Made by a program: the position numbers and the translations under genes | Notes under the pieces: generated by a model | Told to the model about the DNA's origin: nothing | The model's database searches: none | What the model saw: the letters and a program-made list of their open reading frames with translations, nothing else | NCBI GenBank assembly: GCA_037903475.1 | Contig: JBAJFG010000636.1 | Coordinates: 186,001 to 250,000, forward strand | DNA length: 64,000 nucleotides | Reading direction: 5' to 3' | Origin: Ancylostoma caninum | Taxonomy: Eukaryota > Nematoda > Chromadorea > Rhabditida > Ancylostomatidae | Shown: positions 45,489-56,958 of the stretch, piece after piece | How the letters are laid out: every line of letters begins with the position of its first letter | How positions within the stretch are numbered: the first letter of the stretch is position 1

Positions 45489-46606
45489 GTCCTGACCAGG
45501 GGTGTGCGGAACTTTCCATTTTCCGTTTTACGCTTTCTGGCCCATTTTTGGCCTTCCGTTTTACGTTTTACGTTTTACGGGTTTTTGCCCCGGAAAACGG
45601 AAAATCCCGGAAAAATATGGAAGAAGAGTGATAGTTGTTTTCTGCGTACTCCTATCCCTATCCTGAAGAGGATTCACGTGTTTCGATGCGCAAAGTACAA
45701 GAGTTCACAACATTGGCTCCAAAATTGACTTCCAAACGGTATTTATGAAATTCGAACTATTTTGTGACTTTTTGGCCTTCATCGTTACTCCAAATATGCC
45801 ATACAAGTGCCCTGTTCTCCTCAAAATCTCGAAAAAAAAAGTCCCGCAGAAATGTGGGGTGAAGTGATATAAAATTCTCATGAGACTGTGACGTGTCATG
45901 GTTAGAGCATCAAACATTCTCGCGAAGCAACGCATGATGTAAGCTTTCTTTCAACCGGACAAAAGCATAAGGCTACTTTGTACTTGTCAATGTTTCAATC
46001 AAGCGATGATCCTTAGCTTCACACTGGCGCCGCTGGCGAATGATGGTTTGCGCAATGTTAGCCTGCTTGTGTTTCACGTTCCCCACATACAGTTCTCCTT
46101 CTCCTTCCTCCATCGCTAACTGGCTCTAACAGGATCCTTTGTGAATAACCGGACTCATTAGCTACCTTAGTTGCTCTCTTGTCTGAATTTTTGCAGAATA
46201 GATCTGCTCCAAAATGAAGGAAAAGAGTCGCACTTTTCAAATTTTACACCTTCTCGTCTACTCAAACATTCAGTGAGGAAACTACTTATTGATTATATAG
46301 CTCTGATAATCTCTCGTAACTCGATGAAGGATAAATACTCCTCAATCCATCTATATTCTAGGTGTTTGAAGTAAACACCATCAGTAGACTTGAAGTTATT
46401 TAATAACTTGAAAGAGTTACCACTCATGCTCACGTAGAAGACACCAAGAGAATGCAATGTTGAATAGATGTTTTGGTCACAAATCTAAGCTTGGACAAAA
46501 TTTTCCGTTTTCCGTTTTACGCTTTCCGTTTTCCGCCCATTTTTGGCCTTCCGTTTTACGTTTTACGGGATTTTAAATTTTACTCCCGCCCATCCCTGGT
46601 CCTGAC
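45489..46606. mobile_element. Non-autonomous hAT-like element (45497-46598) with perfect 8-bp TSD
   Basis: GTCCTGAC stands immediately outside both ends (45489-45496 and 46599-46606), an exact 8-bp duplication. The element begins CAGGGGTGTGCGG and ends, reverse-complemented, CAGGGATGGGCGG, a short imperfect terminal inverted repeat of hAT type. Subterminal CGTTTTAC/CCGTTTT words are repeated many times at both ends (45522-45600 and 46500-46570), and the phrase CCATTTTTGGCCTTCCGTTT appears near both. The 1.1-kb interior has no transposase-like frame. Confidence 0.92.
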
Positions 46607-48002
46607 TCTTGACTGCGTCCGTTTTGAGTTCTCTGTACATGTAACTATCGCCAGCAGTTGTTGTGGGACGGAGGCTTGACAAAGAAAATGCATACATAAA
46701 CATGTATGAACGCTGAAAGAGATGATGACTACAGAATTGAGGTCGCACTTGTGCATTATCCCTCACCACGAAATGTTAGCTAATTCCAAGGAGTACTAGC
46801 GAAGCTGTTAGTGATGTGAAGTACGCTTTCATATAAAGTAGGCGAGATTTCAACGCTCCTGATGGATGCGTTCAAATACCACACATGTGCTTGAGTTACC
46901 GGCCGCATACATTATAAACACCAACAACTCTTTTCCAATGCAGATAATACCAATTATTTAGTGGTTTTTGCCAATGGAACACTCATTATAAGTAGCTGAG
47001 CAGTCAATCTGACAATGAGGTTTCAAGCTGTTCATCTCTGTTCGGATGAAATCTTGCCTACTTCGAATCAAGATGCAGCAACTGGTAGATATTGACTAGC
47101 AGAGCTAATTCGCCAGGGGTGATTGTGGTTGGTTATAGATGAGACGATAAAAAAAGCAAGCCAACAATGTACAGCATGATTGGTCATCTTATAAAGTACA
47201 CATAATGATCAATTCTAGAAGAAGCAAGATGCTGAAGTTTGTTTGCTAGTCTTGTTTCGCTTGAATTTGTGTTAGTGAATGCTAAGTCAAGGCTCATTAG
47301 GGCTCATCCATGTCACTAGAGCACATATGCTGGAAAGGTTTTTTTTAAACCAAGAATGGAGTCAATCTCACAAAAACGACGGATACCGTTTTGAAGAGAA
47401 CGTGATCCCTTCTACCCGCGTTTTCAGAATCTAGTCTGCATCAGCACATTCTTCCCGAAATTGAAGCTCTCTTAGAAGTGTTCCCGGGAATGAAAGCATG
47501 ATCAAATGCCAATTGTTCTGCCAGGTCCTTTAACGAGCTGTAGCAGATTCTATCTGCTTCTAAGCGTTTTTTGCTGCAATAGGTGTTCGTGCGCTTTCCC
47601 GCCTGAGACATCATGGGGTTGCTTTTCTTACAACATTTCTTACGTTGCTTTTCTTATAACATCATTTTCATGCCTTTCTTGGAAGATAACTGTAGAGAAA
47701 TAGCAGCCCATAATTGAAAATAATCTGTTCCTGCTGAGCCTTTTTTCGATTCTATATAGCACCGCAGCAGTTTTTGTAATCCTCGGATCTACCACTATTC
47801 CCACCTAAAAAGAGCTAGAACTTCCCACTCCTGTACATTTATCACAATTCAACTTTCCCATCAGCACATGTTCACACAATTTCTCACAGTAGAAATGATA
47901 TTAGGCTGATAATTTTGACGAACCTTCTTTCAGAAAGATATCTAAATATGCCTTGTTCAATCTGTTCATCCGATGAACTAAAGCACAACATTAGTTTTAG
48001 GC
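46607..48002. other. Intergenic upstream of the 7TM receptor gene
   Basis: No exon or repeat recognised. A TTTTAG at 47995-48000 is the probable trans-splice acceptor for the downstream gene. Its promoter should lie in the preceding few hundred bases, but I saw no specific motif. Confidence 0.35.
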
Positions 48003-50398
48003 ATGTCCAAAGCGCTGGATTGTCTTCGAGAGCTGCACGCTGTGGAGGAGGAAATGTCCAGTCACCGAATTGTCTATGGTGTGGCCTTGACATTGATTAG
48101 CGTAGTTTCGTTGGTGATGAACACACTTCTCCTGTTTGTCCTCTTCAATGATGCTATGGACAAATTCTTTCGCCTCCACCTGCTCAGTGCGGCATTGAGT
48201 GGGCTTGTGGGAGTTGTTCCCATATTATCTGCTCTGCTACCTGCCATATTTTTCAACTGGCGTTTGGAAGACCCAACCAATATAGTTATTTCTGTTACTG
48301 ACACTCTGGGATATCTCACACTAACGATGACTACAACGGCTATCGCTTTTGATCGATTTGTCTTCTTCTTGCTGCCAAAGGTAAGTAGCAAATGCGATAT
48401 TGCTTTATTTCACTCCCTCCTTTTGGAGCGGTTTGTTTATTCGCAAAAAAGGTCAATTTTACATAATGGTTTTCTTCACTTACGAGAGGATTTGTACCGC
48501 TGTGGAAACAAGGTATGCTTTGTTCCAGCATGGCTACCTTCCCAAAGAGAGGTAAATACTTCCATAGAATTAGCGAAACAAAAACAATATGGCCGCGGAG
48601 ATAATTTTTGACTGATCAAAATAATGAATTTCGGAATAAAATTGCTACTATTTTTCAACCCACAGTAGAATTTGTTGTATTCAAGGTCACTATGAACGGA
48701 ATGGAGGTAATGATCTTTCTAATGCGGAAAAAAAATCGAGAGGTTGTTGTCTGACCTTCTGTGCAAAAACCAATGTGCTGCAAAGTGCTCTCTAATATAA
48801 CTCCTCGTCATTTTAATTTTGCCAATTTATCATTATTCCTTAAGTGAGCAATTCCACCATCGTTTCCTTAAAATATAACTACATTGAGGTTAAAGATTTA
48901 CTGGAGTGTTTTTAATGATCATAAAGCTTATAATTTCAGGTGCATAGGCGATTGAGTGATAACAATGCGATCATAGGATGTTTCGCTGCAATTCCATGGG
49001 TAGCAACAGTTATATTGATTATAAACATGACTTTCTCAGGTTGCCACAAAAGAACTGATCCATATGCCCTAACGTTCACTTACTCGTGCAGGTAAGGTTT
49101 GCTGCATGTTTTATAGTGTTCATTTACATCTCTAGCGTTTTTGACGACTGGGTCGAAGTGGGAGGATCCCATGCAGAAATAATTGCGAAGTGAGGATGTG
49201 AAAAGTTGAGCACTCACCATTTCACATATTTTCAGTGTTTGCACTAACTATGGCCCCCTGCTGAAAGCTGCTGGCTATGGTTTTCCAGCAATGAATTTCG
49301 TGATTTATTTAATTGTATACTGTCGTATTCTTGCACTGCGACACGAGTTCAGTTCGATAGTGGAGCAGCCTTTTTCAGGAAACTCTGTCAGAAAAAACGA
49401 AATGTCTCTTGTAAGAAAATCTTTTCTTACTTATTAAGCTATAGCATGGGTTCTGCATCGCTCTCTAACTTGCTAGGTGATGTGAGATGTCAAAACAATT
49501 TTCACTAAAAAATTTGCGCACATTTTTGAAACCCGAGCATCAGAGAAGGCACTAGAGATTTAAAATTTAGCACAAATTAGTGGAAAAAGGCACCCAAGTC
49601 CGGTTTTTTTTTCTGGGACTTTCGTGAGAGTTCGCTAAAGTGAAAACACATATATGCAATCAGGAGCAGTGCCCCAACTTTTGGGTAAATTCTCTCTCCT
49701 CAGAATTACACAAGCAGAGGCTGGACATACGCAGACAAGTGGGCTGATGAAAGGACAGCTACCAGAATGTCAACGTCTGAAATGTCTTATGCCTTCATCA
49801 CAATTATGTCTAGATCCACGGCCTTATCAAATATTGCAGACTCTAGGGAACAGAATAATGCATGACCTCATGGCACAAGAGTATCAAACCTTCCTACCTA
49901 ATTCAATGCCGCATTGCTACATTTAAATGATTCTTATACGAAATTGCTACTGAAGAGCTGATAATGTGCGTAATAGAGGCCGTTGCTGGAAACGGATCTC
50001 CACCAAGCAAAGCAAAAGCTACATAGAATTGCTAGCATTACAATTTATCATTTGCTGTGTGAGCATTGTCCACTTTCGTATACCATTCGCAATTCGTTAA
50101 GGTTATCCAATTCTCGCTGATATGCTTAATCCAATTTGGCAGCAGTTCGTTCTTCTATTTGCTACCGTTACTGACTAATGGTGCTATTGTGTCATTTCAT
50201 ATCTCCATGGTTTTCTCCACAATCAATACCGTGACCAACCCGATAGTGATATTCGTATTCCAGAAGAGGATTCGTAAGGCATGCTTAGTGATGCTCAGGC
50301 TATCGCCTGCAACGGGAGATGCTTCTCCAGTGAGCTTGACGGTAGACAAACGGAATAGGAATGTGAATGTTCACCCTCACGCTTTGCACAGACCATGA
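48003..50398 (+). CDS. Rhodopsin-like seven-transmembrane receptor (nematode GPCR, possibly chemosensory), 333 aa
   Basis: Four exons close in phase: 48003-48380, 48940-49091, 49236-49410, 50102-50398 (stop TGA). The ATG lies 2 bases after TTTTAG. Seven hydrophobic helices are visible in order: VALTLISVVSLVMNTLLLFV (TM1), a stretch around LVGVVPILSALLPAIF (TM2), LGYLTLTMTTTAIAFDRF (TM3, with FDRF in place of the DRY motif), AAIPWVATVILIINMTF (TM4), FVIYLIVYCRILAL (TM5), FSLICLIQFGSSSFFYLLPL (TM6) and VFSTINTVTNPIVIFVF (TM7, NP present but NPIVI instead of NPxxY). Basic intracellular ends follow (QKRIRKAC). The length and intron pattern suit nematode Srx/Srsx/Srw-type receptors; the ligand and exact class are unknown. 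It probably acts in the plasma membrane or cilia of sensory neurons (inference). Confidence 0.92.
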
Positions 50399-50688
50399 TT
50401 CTGATGTTTTTCGAGTTTCTGTATTTTTTCTTTGGTACTCACAATGATCTAACGTTTTGTAAATGAACATCTGATGGGAGGAGTGTGTACACTGTTGACT
50501 GTATGTTGTTGTTAATCTAGCTAGTGTAATGTGGATGGGTGACTGTTTCTTGGAGTGAACGAGAGAGAAAATTCGCATAAAGAAATCTGCAAGCAAAATA
50601 GAGAGGAAAAATCTCAGTATAAGACAAGGAAGATAAAACGTCACTCACAAGTGATAAGGTTGTCATTTACACAAAATATATAATGCTA

Positions 50689-51557
50689 CTAGACGATATG
50701 CCCGTTTTCGCTCGGGTGTTCTACTACCCCGGCTATTTCACACCTGATGAGTGAATCTGCTACCACCGGTAAATCCATTGAAAATGCCTATCATTTTGGT
50801 GATGTTTTTTTTTGTTTTTTGTTTTCATTTTGGCATGCTGACATACCTGAATGACTCTTATTCAACAGACCTAAAAATAAAAGTGAAGTTATTTGGATAA
50901 TAACTTTAAGGAAAAAGCATGCTATATTTGCGATCCGCATCTTCGAGAACCTCAGTAAATGCGCTGTTACTCGTCCGTGAGAAGTAGCGGAAAAAGTCAA
51001 AAGCTTGATTAGAAATCCGATAACACCAACAACTCGATGTTCCATGTATAGGGGTTGTCATATTTGTAATCAGCGCATAATTTCAGTGGACATGTCCTCA
51101 CTGACCCCTGAGTAGAAGCTGTGAAAAATCGATAAAATCAGTAAATCAATATTTTATTTTTTCAATAACATTCAAAACGGTTGTTATAATTGTGTTCAGC
51201 ACATGCGAAAACCCCAGTGGGCACGTCCTCACCGATCCCCGCGCGAAAGTTGTAAAGAATCGATAAAATCAATAAATCGATAACGCCATGCAAATTGGCT
51301 GTCATAATCGTGTTCAACATATTGAGGAACCCTTGTTGTAAAAATCGATAAAATCCTGGACAAAAATAGTGAAAAATCGATAAAATTGATATAATCGATA
51401 AACCAAACGATAATCCAGGGTGTAAAGTAGCCTATAACCTCCGCCGGCCCCCGCTAGGCCTGTATGCAAAATTTGGTGCGAATCGGTTCATCCTCCGCGA
51501 TTTCTATAAGGAACATACACACAAACACACACACATAAACTTTCACTTTTATATACT
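50689..51557 (-). mobile_element. Non-autonomous Helitron-like element, minus orientation
   Basis: On the minus strand the 3' end is CCCGAGCGAAAACGGG (hairpin), CATATCGT, CTAG (ending at 50689) followed by host T. The 5' region near 51557 reads TAGTATATAAAAGTGAAAGT then a (GT)n/TTTGTGTG tract and ATGTTCC, the usual start of many animal Helitrons. The interior holds about three tandem units (51040-51400, period roughly 125-130) built on GATAAAATC.(A/G)TAAATCGATA and GGTTGT(C/T)AT.ATTGTGTTCA. No Rep/helicase frame. The exact 5' base is uncertain. Confidence 0.7.
51040..51410. repeat. Tandem units of about 125-130 bp inside the Helitron-like element
   Basis: GGTTGTCATATTTGTAATCA, GGTTGTTATAATTGTGTTCA and GGCTGTCATAATCGTGTTCA begin three successive units. 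Each is followed by a GACATGTCCTCACTGACCCC-like phrase (first two) and AATCGATAAAATC words. Confidence 0.65.
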
Positions 51558-52089
51558 AGCGCCCCTTCGGAACGCTAGAAAGTGGGGTGGGGCAGCCACT
51601 TGAGGTATGTGCTGGAGCTTCACACGTGCGAAATGCTCAGGAAATCAGCAAATGAGCAAGACTGATCATTAGCTGAGCTCAAATACGAAATTCTCCTTAT
51701 GGGTTGCTTATACGCTACAAGTCTGGCCGTCTCGCCAACGTCGGGCTCCGAGTCTTCTCGCGATCCTAGCCTTGCCTGCAAATTCTTAACCACGCATCTA
51801 CATGTAAAGCTAATTTCCGATGCAGTGATACGACCTACTCTTTTTTATCGCATTTCTTATGCCTATGGACCCGTTATGAACGGCCACTCCCAACTCTGCA
51901 CAGGAGTGTCTTTCACATGGCTTCAGTACTTGTGAACAACACAGTGTAACCAATGCAGTGCGAGTAATCACCTGAAATGATTTTGTCTTCACGTTACTAA
52001 GATAGTCCAATTAATGAGCTTCTGCTTTAATATAGGGAGGAAGAAGAGGTGGTCGACTGAGACACGAACGAGCGTATAGGGTACCCCTA

Positions 52090-52370
52090 CTCCACCGGCA
52101 GACGGTCATGTTGGCGTTTTCCCTACTATTGGGACAGGGCAGACCCATCCTCCATCCGTGGATATGTATTCTGGCGTTCCTCCCACTTTTGGCCAGCGCA
52201 GCGCCAATCCATCGGTGAGAATCGTATCCCGGCGCTTTCCCCACCAATGGGCCCCTGCTGACCCAATCTCCATCGATGGACCCGTATCCTTCCGTTTTCC
52301 TACTATTGGGCCACGGCAGACTCTTTCTCGATCGGTGGACACCTATGCTGTTTTTCTGAACAACAGGGCT
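52090..52370. repeat. Minisatellite, about 4.5 imperfect units of 57-61 bp
   Basis: Units carry the theme GGCGTTTTCCCTACTATTGG, GCAGACCCAATC and CCATCGGTGGA-C-CGTAT. On the minus strand several frames stay open and read repeats like GPIVGKR followed by STDGG. Two overlapping minus ORFs of 122 and 78 codons are by-products of the repeat. No evidence for expression. Confidence 0.85.
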
Positions 52371-52379
52371 CCGGCACAT

Positions 52380-54480
52380 CTGTCCGTCATCAGTGCAACC
52401 GCACTCTTGAAAGTGAATCTCGAAAGTAATGAAACAAAGTTAGGAAATATTTTGAAACTTTTATCAATTGCCAACTGCTTTCAGAAAATTTCACAATAGC
52501 TTATAATTGACACTTTCTTCATCTGTGTGTTTGATTGTACTGCCCTTCTAAAAAACAGACGGATCCTCAAGCTGCGTAATCCCCATGAGACCTCAAAAAG
52601 AGGTGTGCAAAGAGCATCTCCCAAGTGAGAACACCGAGTGAATCCTCTACGGCATGCGCACTCCCTTTTGAAGTGGTCATCGTCCACTGTGCCAAAACTG
52701 AGCGGAGTCTACAACGAAGCTTCAGCAGAAGGGCGACTCTGCTCCGTACATTGCTGCTACGCATTGTCAAATCGTTGTAAAACTGTCTCGCCTAGAGGGC
52801 TCGAGACTGCAAGCCGCTGGTCCCGCCGCGAAATCCCGAATGCACCGACTTCCACTGCGTCTGTGTACCTATGACGAAACATTGGCCGAATGCCCCATCA
52901 GCTTCGCATCCTCGCGAGGCACAGTCTATAACTGAGTCTCACGGCGAGCGCATGCGATCACGTGCTGGTCACCCACCGCCTGCGTTCTAGAAAATTTTGT
53001 TGCACCACCATGATTTATATAAGAGGATACAGATGATGATTCACACACAGCGCACACGCTCAGATTATTTGTTTTTAGAAGCGACGAAAGCTTGTCAGGA
53101 AATAATCTTCGCGAAATATCTGCAAGTTTGAGGCAGAGTGCAGGCTACGCCAAAAATAATGGCAATTAAATACACAGGGGTTGTGGAATTGATTGGACGC
53201 TGGAATGGTACTTGTTTCGATTGAAATATTTTCTGCTGGTGCGACTATGTAAGTCTCCCACTCTTCATATGTTGGTCAACTTTTGAGATGAATTTCAAGA
53301 GTGTAGAAAAAGAGGAATCGTGAAGCAACACATGAAAATGATATATCAGGAACAAGTGTCATCGGACCACGACTCAAGCGGAAAGTTTCCGACGTATACT
53401 CCTCAGTAATCAGCACCTCGGTTCATCTGATTTTTCAGTGGGCTGCTAATCGTTATGTACCTTTGCGAAACCTGGGACGAAACGATGATGCCTCCATAAT
53501 GCGACACCGGATACATTCACAGTATCTCTAAGGATCTTCAGCAATAACTCCAGTAGCTCAATCGCCACCTCTCTTTATTACTCATGCTTGGTTAACAACA
53601 TTGGTCAAGCTGAGTGAATTGCACCTGCTGGCTGTTGAGGGTTTCTTACTGGCCATCACTGCTACCGAAGAACCATCACTGCTGAGCACTTGGCGTGCGT
53701 TACCTTGGCGTTCGCTCTTACAGTGGTGTATCCAGCGCGAATTGAGCGCACAGGGAGGAGTATATGTCGTATCAGGTCGTGAATTGAGAATACCTTAGGA
53801 CACTTTGATGTCTCCGAAAACGAAAAGAAGTCAAAACATCGGTCAAACAAATTGACAATCTGTGTGGCACACCATCGAAGCATTATTACTATTCAAACAG
53901 TGCTTGAACGTGGCAGGAGTGTTTCCAGCAACTGCTTTTGTATACGTCTCTTTATCACTGTGAAAACCTAAAAATGCTTCTGAATGCTGAGATTAGACTA
54001 GTCTTCGCAACCTTGTGTCAGGTACTGATCTCTGGCTCCTGAACCCTCATTTCTATAGCTCCCATAATTTTCCGCTCCACGCTTACTGTAAAATTACCCA
54101 AAAGTACAAAAACCGTAGATGCCTGAGAATCCGATATTTTACAAATCCTAGTGGTATACAGAAAAATTACTCCACTGTTTTTCAGCAGATGCAAATGGAT
54201 ACAAGCAGGTTCCTCTTTGACTGATACGAACTGAATATGAGTAAAATAAGAAATTAGGGATCACATTCGCAGGGGGACTTCCATAAGATCTTTAAAATGC
54301 TGCAAGAGGCTGCTTTCTTTTTTGCTTTTTAACGAGACCATTTTATGTGAACGAGAAATCTATCAACCACCTTTCTACTGCCTCAAAGGTGCTACGGTCG
54401 ACTACAAGATTGCCATTTAGATCGGCGATATCTTCACGTCCAATTTTCTTGGGACACCCTGTAATACGTATGGCGAAGGT
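52380..54480. other. Intergenic; no supported gene
   Basis: 52560-52980 is GC-richer than average and contains many short ORFs. A TTTATATAAG box-like word occurs at 53018-53027, but I could not link it to a downstream coding exon. Confidence 0.3.
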
Positions 54481-54489
54481 TAGAGTGAT

Positions 54490-54650
54490 ATTGGACTAAA
54501 TGATCTGCGTTCAGCATCTCAGCTTGGCTGAGGACATCGATCTTATGACACCAAACATCGGCCAAGCAGGATGAATACTGGCACACTTTCGTGCTCAACA
54601 ACTCGTGGGAAGGAACGATTTGCGACTCTGATACAAGATCTTATATGCTG
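54490..54650 (+). pseudogene. RTE-type non-LTR retrotransposon reverse-transcriptase relic
   Basis: The frame reads VQHLSLAEDIDLMTPNIGQA, then G, stop and ILAHFRAQQLVGRNDLRL. This matches the RT active-site block of nematode RTE elements (HLRFADDIVLMTPN-x-x-QAE-x-MLA-x-F). The catalytic FADD box is LAED here, and an in-frame TGA follows, so it is dead. The rest of the element was not delimited. Confidence 0.6.
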
Positions 54651-56751
54651 AATCCAATCGATAAATTCGAAGAAAGACAGTGGATTGACGGTAAGCAAGT
54701 TCAAATCAACACTCGCTAGTAAAAGCCAAGTTGAATAGGAAGAAGGTGCCGAAAACATATAGAATATATGCCACCTTAGTTTACCAGTTCAGTGCATGTC
54801 TTTTACTGCATTTCATCTCATTTCATTTTCACTGCACTCGGGGTGCGCTAATGACAAGCAAAAAACTGTAACCAACAAACGATAGAACGGGCTAAAAAAT
54901 CACAATAATACAAATCATCCCTCAAGTCAAACAGGCTCAAACTTAAAAATATCAAAAGAGAGTATTTTTAAATCACATACTGTGAGAAAAAGAGCTGCAA
55001 ACCGTTTCGTTTAAATACTCAGCGGGACCGTTATGTTGGAATAAGAAATGTCGACAAGTTTGAGACCCGTCAATTTGGTTATGGGCTTTCGACAAAGGAT
55101 ATGCTTGGGTTAGTTCGAAACTCAGGGTTGGGGCATGCAAGCCATAGAAGGCGACTGCCAGCAATTAACGAAGCGCAGAAAACTTTTAAAACTGTATACC
55201 TCTGAGCAGATAATGAAAAAAAGAAACACAGTAGAATTGAAATCCGGTGTAAAAGGGGTTGATGCTGAAGATAAGTCAAGGCAACCACTTGGCGGAAGTG
55301 GCTGGTAACCGGAAAAATGTATCATGCCTTATGAGAATGGAAAAAGAAGGAACCACTAATAGTCATTAATTCCCGGAAGACTCAAAAGTTCAAATTTCCG
55401 TAATCTCGCATGAGAAATGTTAATATTACGTGACGAAAGTACCTCATGGGGTATCTTTTGTATATAGCTGCCGAGCGCTTCGGTAGAAAAGAGAGTGGAA
55501 GATCCCAGCTCTGTGAGGAGCTTTGATTTGACCATATTGGAGCGAAAATTCACCCGATCGACCATAGGGGACAACCTCCAGTATTTGTTAGCTCTTAGTT
55601 TTTCTTGTTTTCTATGATGAATAGCTCGTGCGCAGTGTAAGTTCTAACTGAACCGACAGTGCAGTTTCAAGCGAAAAATATATAACAGTCGAGAACGTGT
55701 GAGAGAAGGACATTCGTAGGTGGATGGTGGCTCCTCAAAAAGGTTTCGTATTTACACTTACTTCTCGTCTCATTTCGACTTCGGAGAGCTTAGTACTTTC
55801 AGATTCTGTGAGAACCATCATACTATTAGGTTGTAACATATGTTTCCGCTGTTTTGAAATTTTCGAGGAAAAACTTTTATAGAAGACCAAATAACAATAG
55901 GTACCAATCGATGTGTGCACCTCAACAGTCGCTGGACTTTTGCCGTTTTTGCAGCAGGAGCTCGACTTCTTTGCTACAGGAGACCGAGGACTACAAGGCA
56001 AGAAACTGAATCGAGCAGTGCTGGAGGTCACTGACTTCGGCGAATCGTTTCTCGCTCAGTAGACATCCTTGTGATCTGGTAATCGGCGTATGGTTAGAGA
56101 TACATTCATGCTGCATAATGCGTAGTTGAAAATTCCTCTGCGGACTCCTAGCCTTTCCGGAGAGTTCGACCATTAAAATTGAGGCGCCTCCCGCGGTATG
56201 GCAGAGCGCTCGAAGGGTATCCCAAAATTCCAGCGGTAAGTGTACGCAAAGGGTTGATGTTCGCAGCCACTTTGGAAGAAATCCCACAATTCCTTCAACT
56301 CTAGGGAGAAAGACGGCATAATCAAAATTTTAGGTCACCAAGTTTGGTGCCTGTGTCTTCAAACTGCTCGACAATAGAATGGGGAGAGAAAGTGTCAGGG
56401 GATAAGAAGGGCCTCGAGATTACTCCACCCAAATTTGGTTACTCTCATGCAACGTTATGGCAAAATTATTATTCGTGCAAATGCAGTCATCAAAATTGCA
56501 TTCTTGAAGGGTTCACTCCGAAGTTAATCACATTTTCAAAATAAGACACAAAAATAGGCCCCACATTCCAGAATGTTCGCGGGATCATGCGCTTTGAAAA
56601 AGGGTCTAGAGATAAGCGAAATCTGATCGATATTCATTTATTAGAAGCCTTCGAAAATTCCTATGCGAAAACAGCGGAAAATTATGTTACAACCTAATAG
56701 ATATTATCGGATGAATTGTTGGTCACCACATGAATTCGATGCTAAATGAAG

Positions 56752-56958
56752 TGGAAAGGTCGGCGTTCCTCAATTCTATTTTGAGATGCGCTACGCATCT
56801 GAGCATTGTAGATGCACTGGATGTGTATGTGCTCTATACAGTGACTTGCTAGGGGTATCTGATGCAATAAGTCAGCGCTTGATCCTCTCAGATTCCTCTA
56901 GTTCCGATTCCCCGACCCCATGGTGATGCATGGCTTGGTCAGCATGATGCGAGATCAA
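56752..56958 (+). repeat. Dispersed repeat, copy B (pair with 1511-1757)
   Basis: Words GGCGTT.CTCAATTCT, GAGATGCGC, TGAGCATTGTAGATGCACTG, ACAGTGACTTGC, AAGTCAGCGCTTGATCC and GGTGATGCATGGCTTGGT occur in the same order as in copy A. It is more diverged and slightly shorter. Confidence 0.7.

Noticed and set aside
52011..52379. 122-codon minus-strand repeat ORF
   Set aside because: Generated by the 57-61-bp minisatellite; neighbouring frame is equally open.
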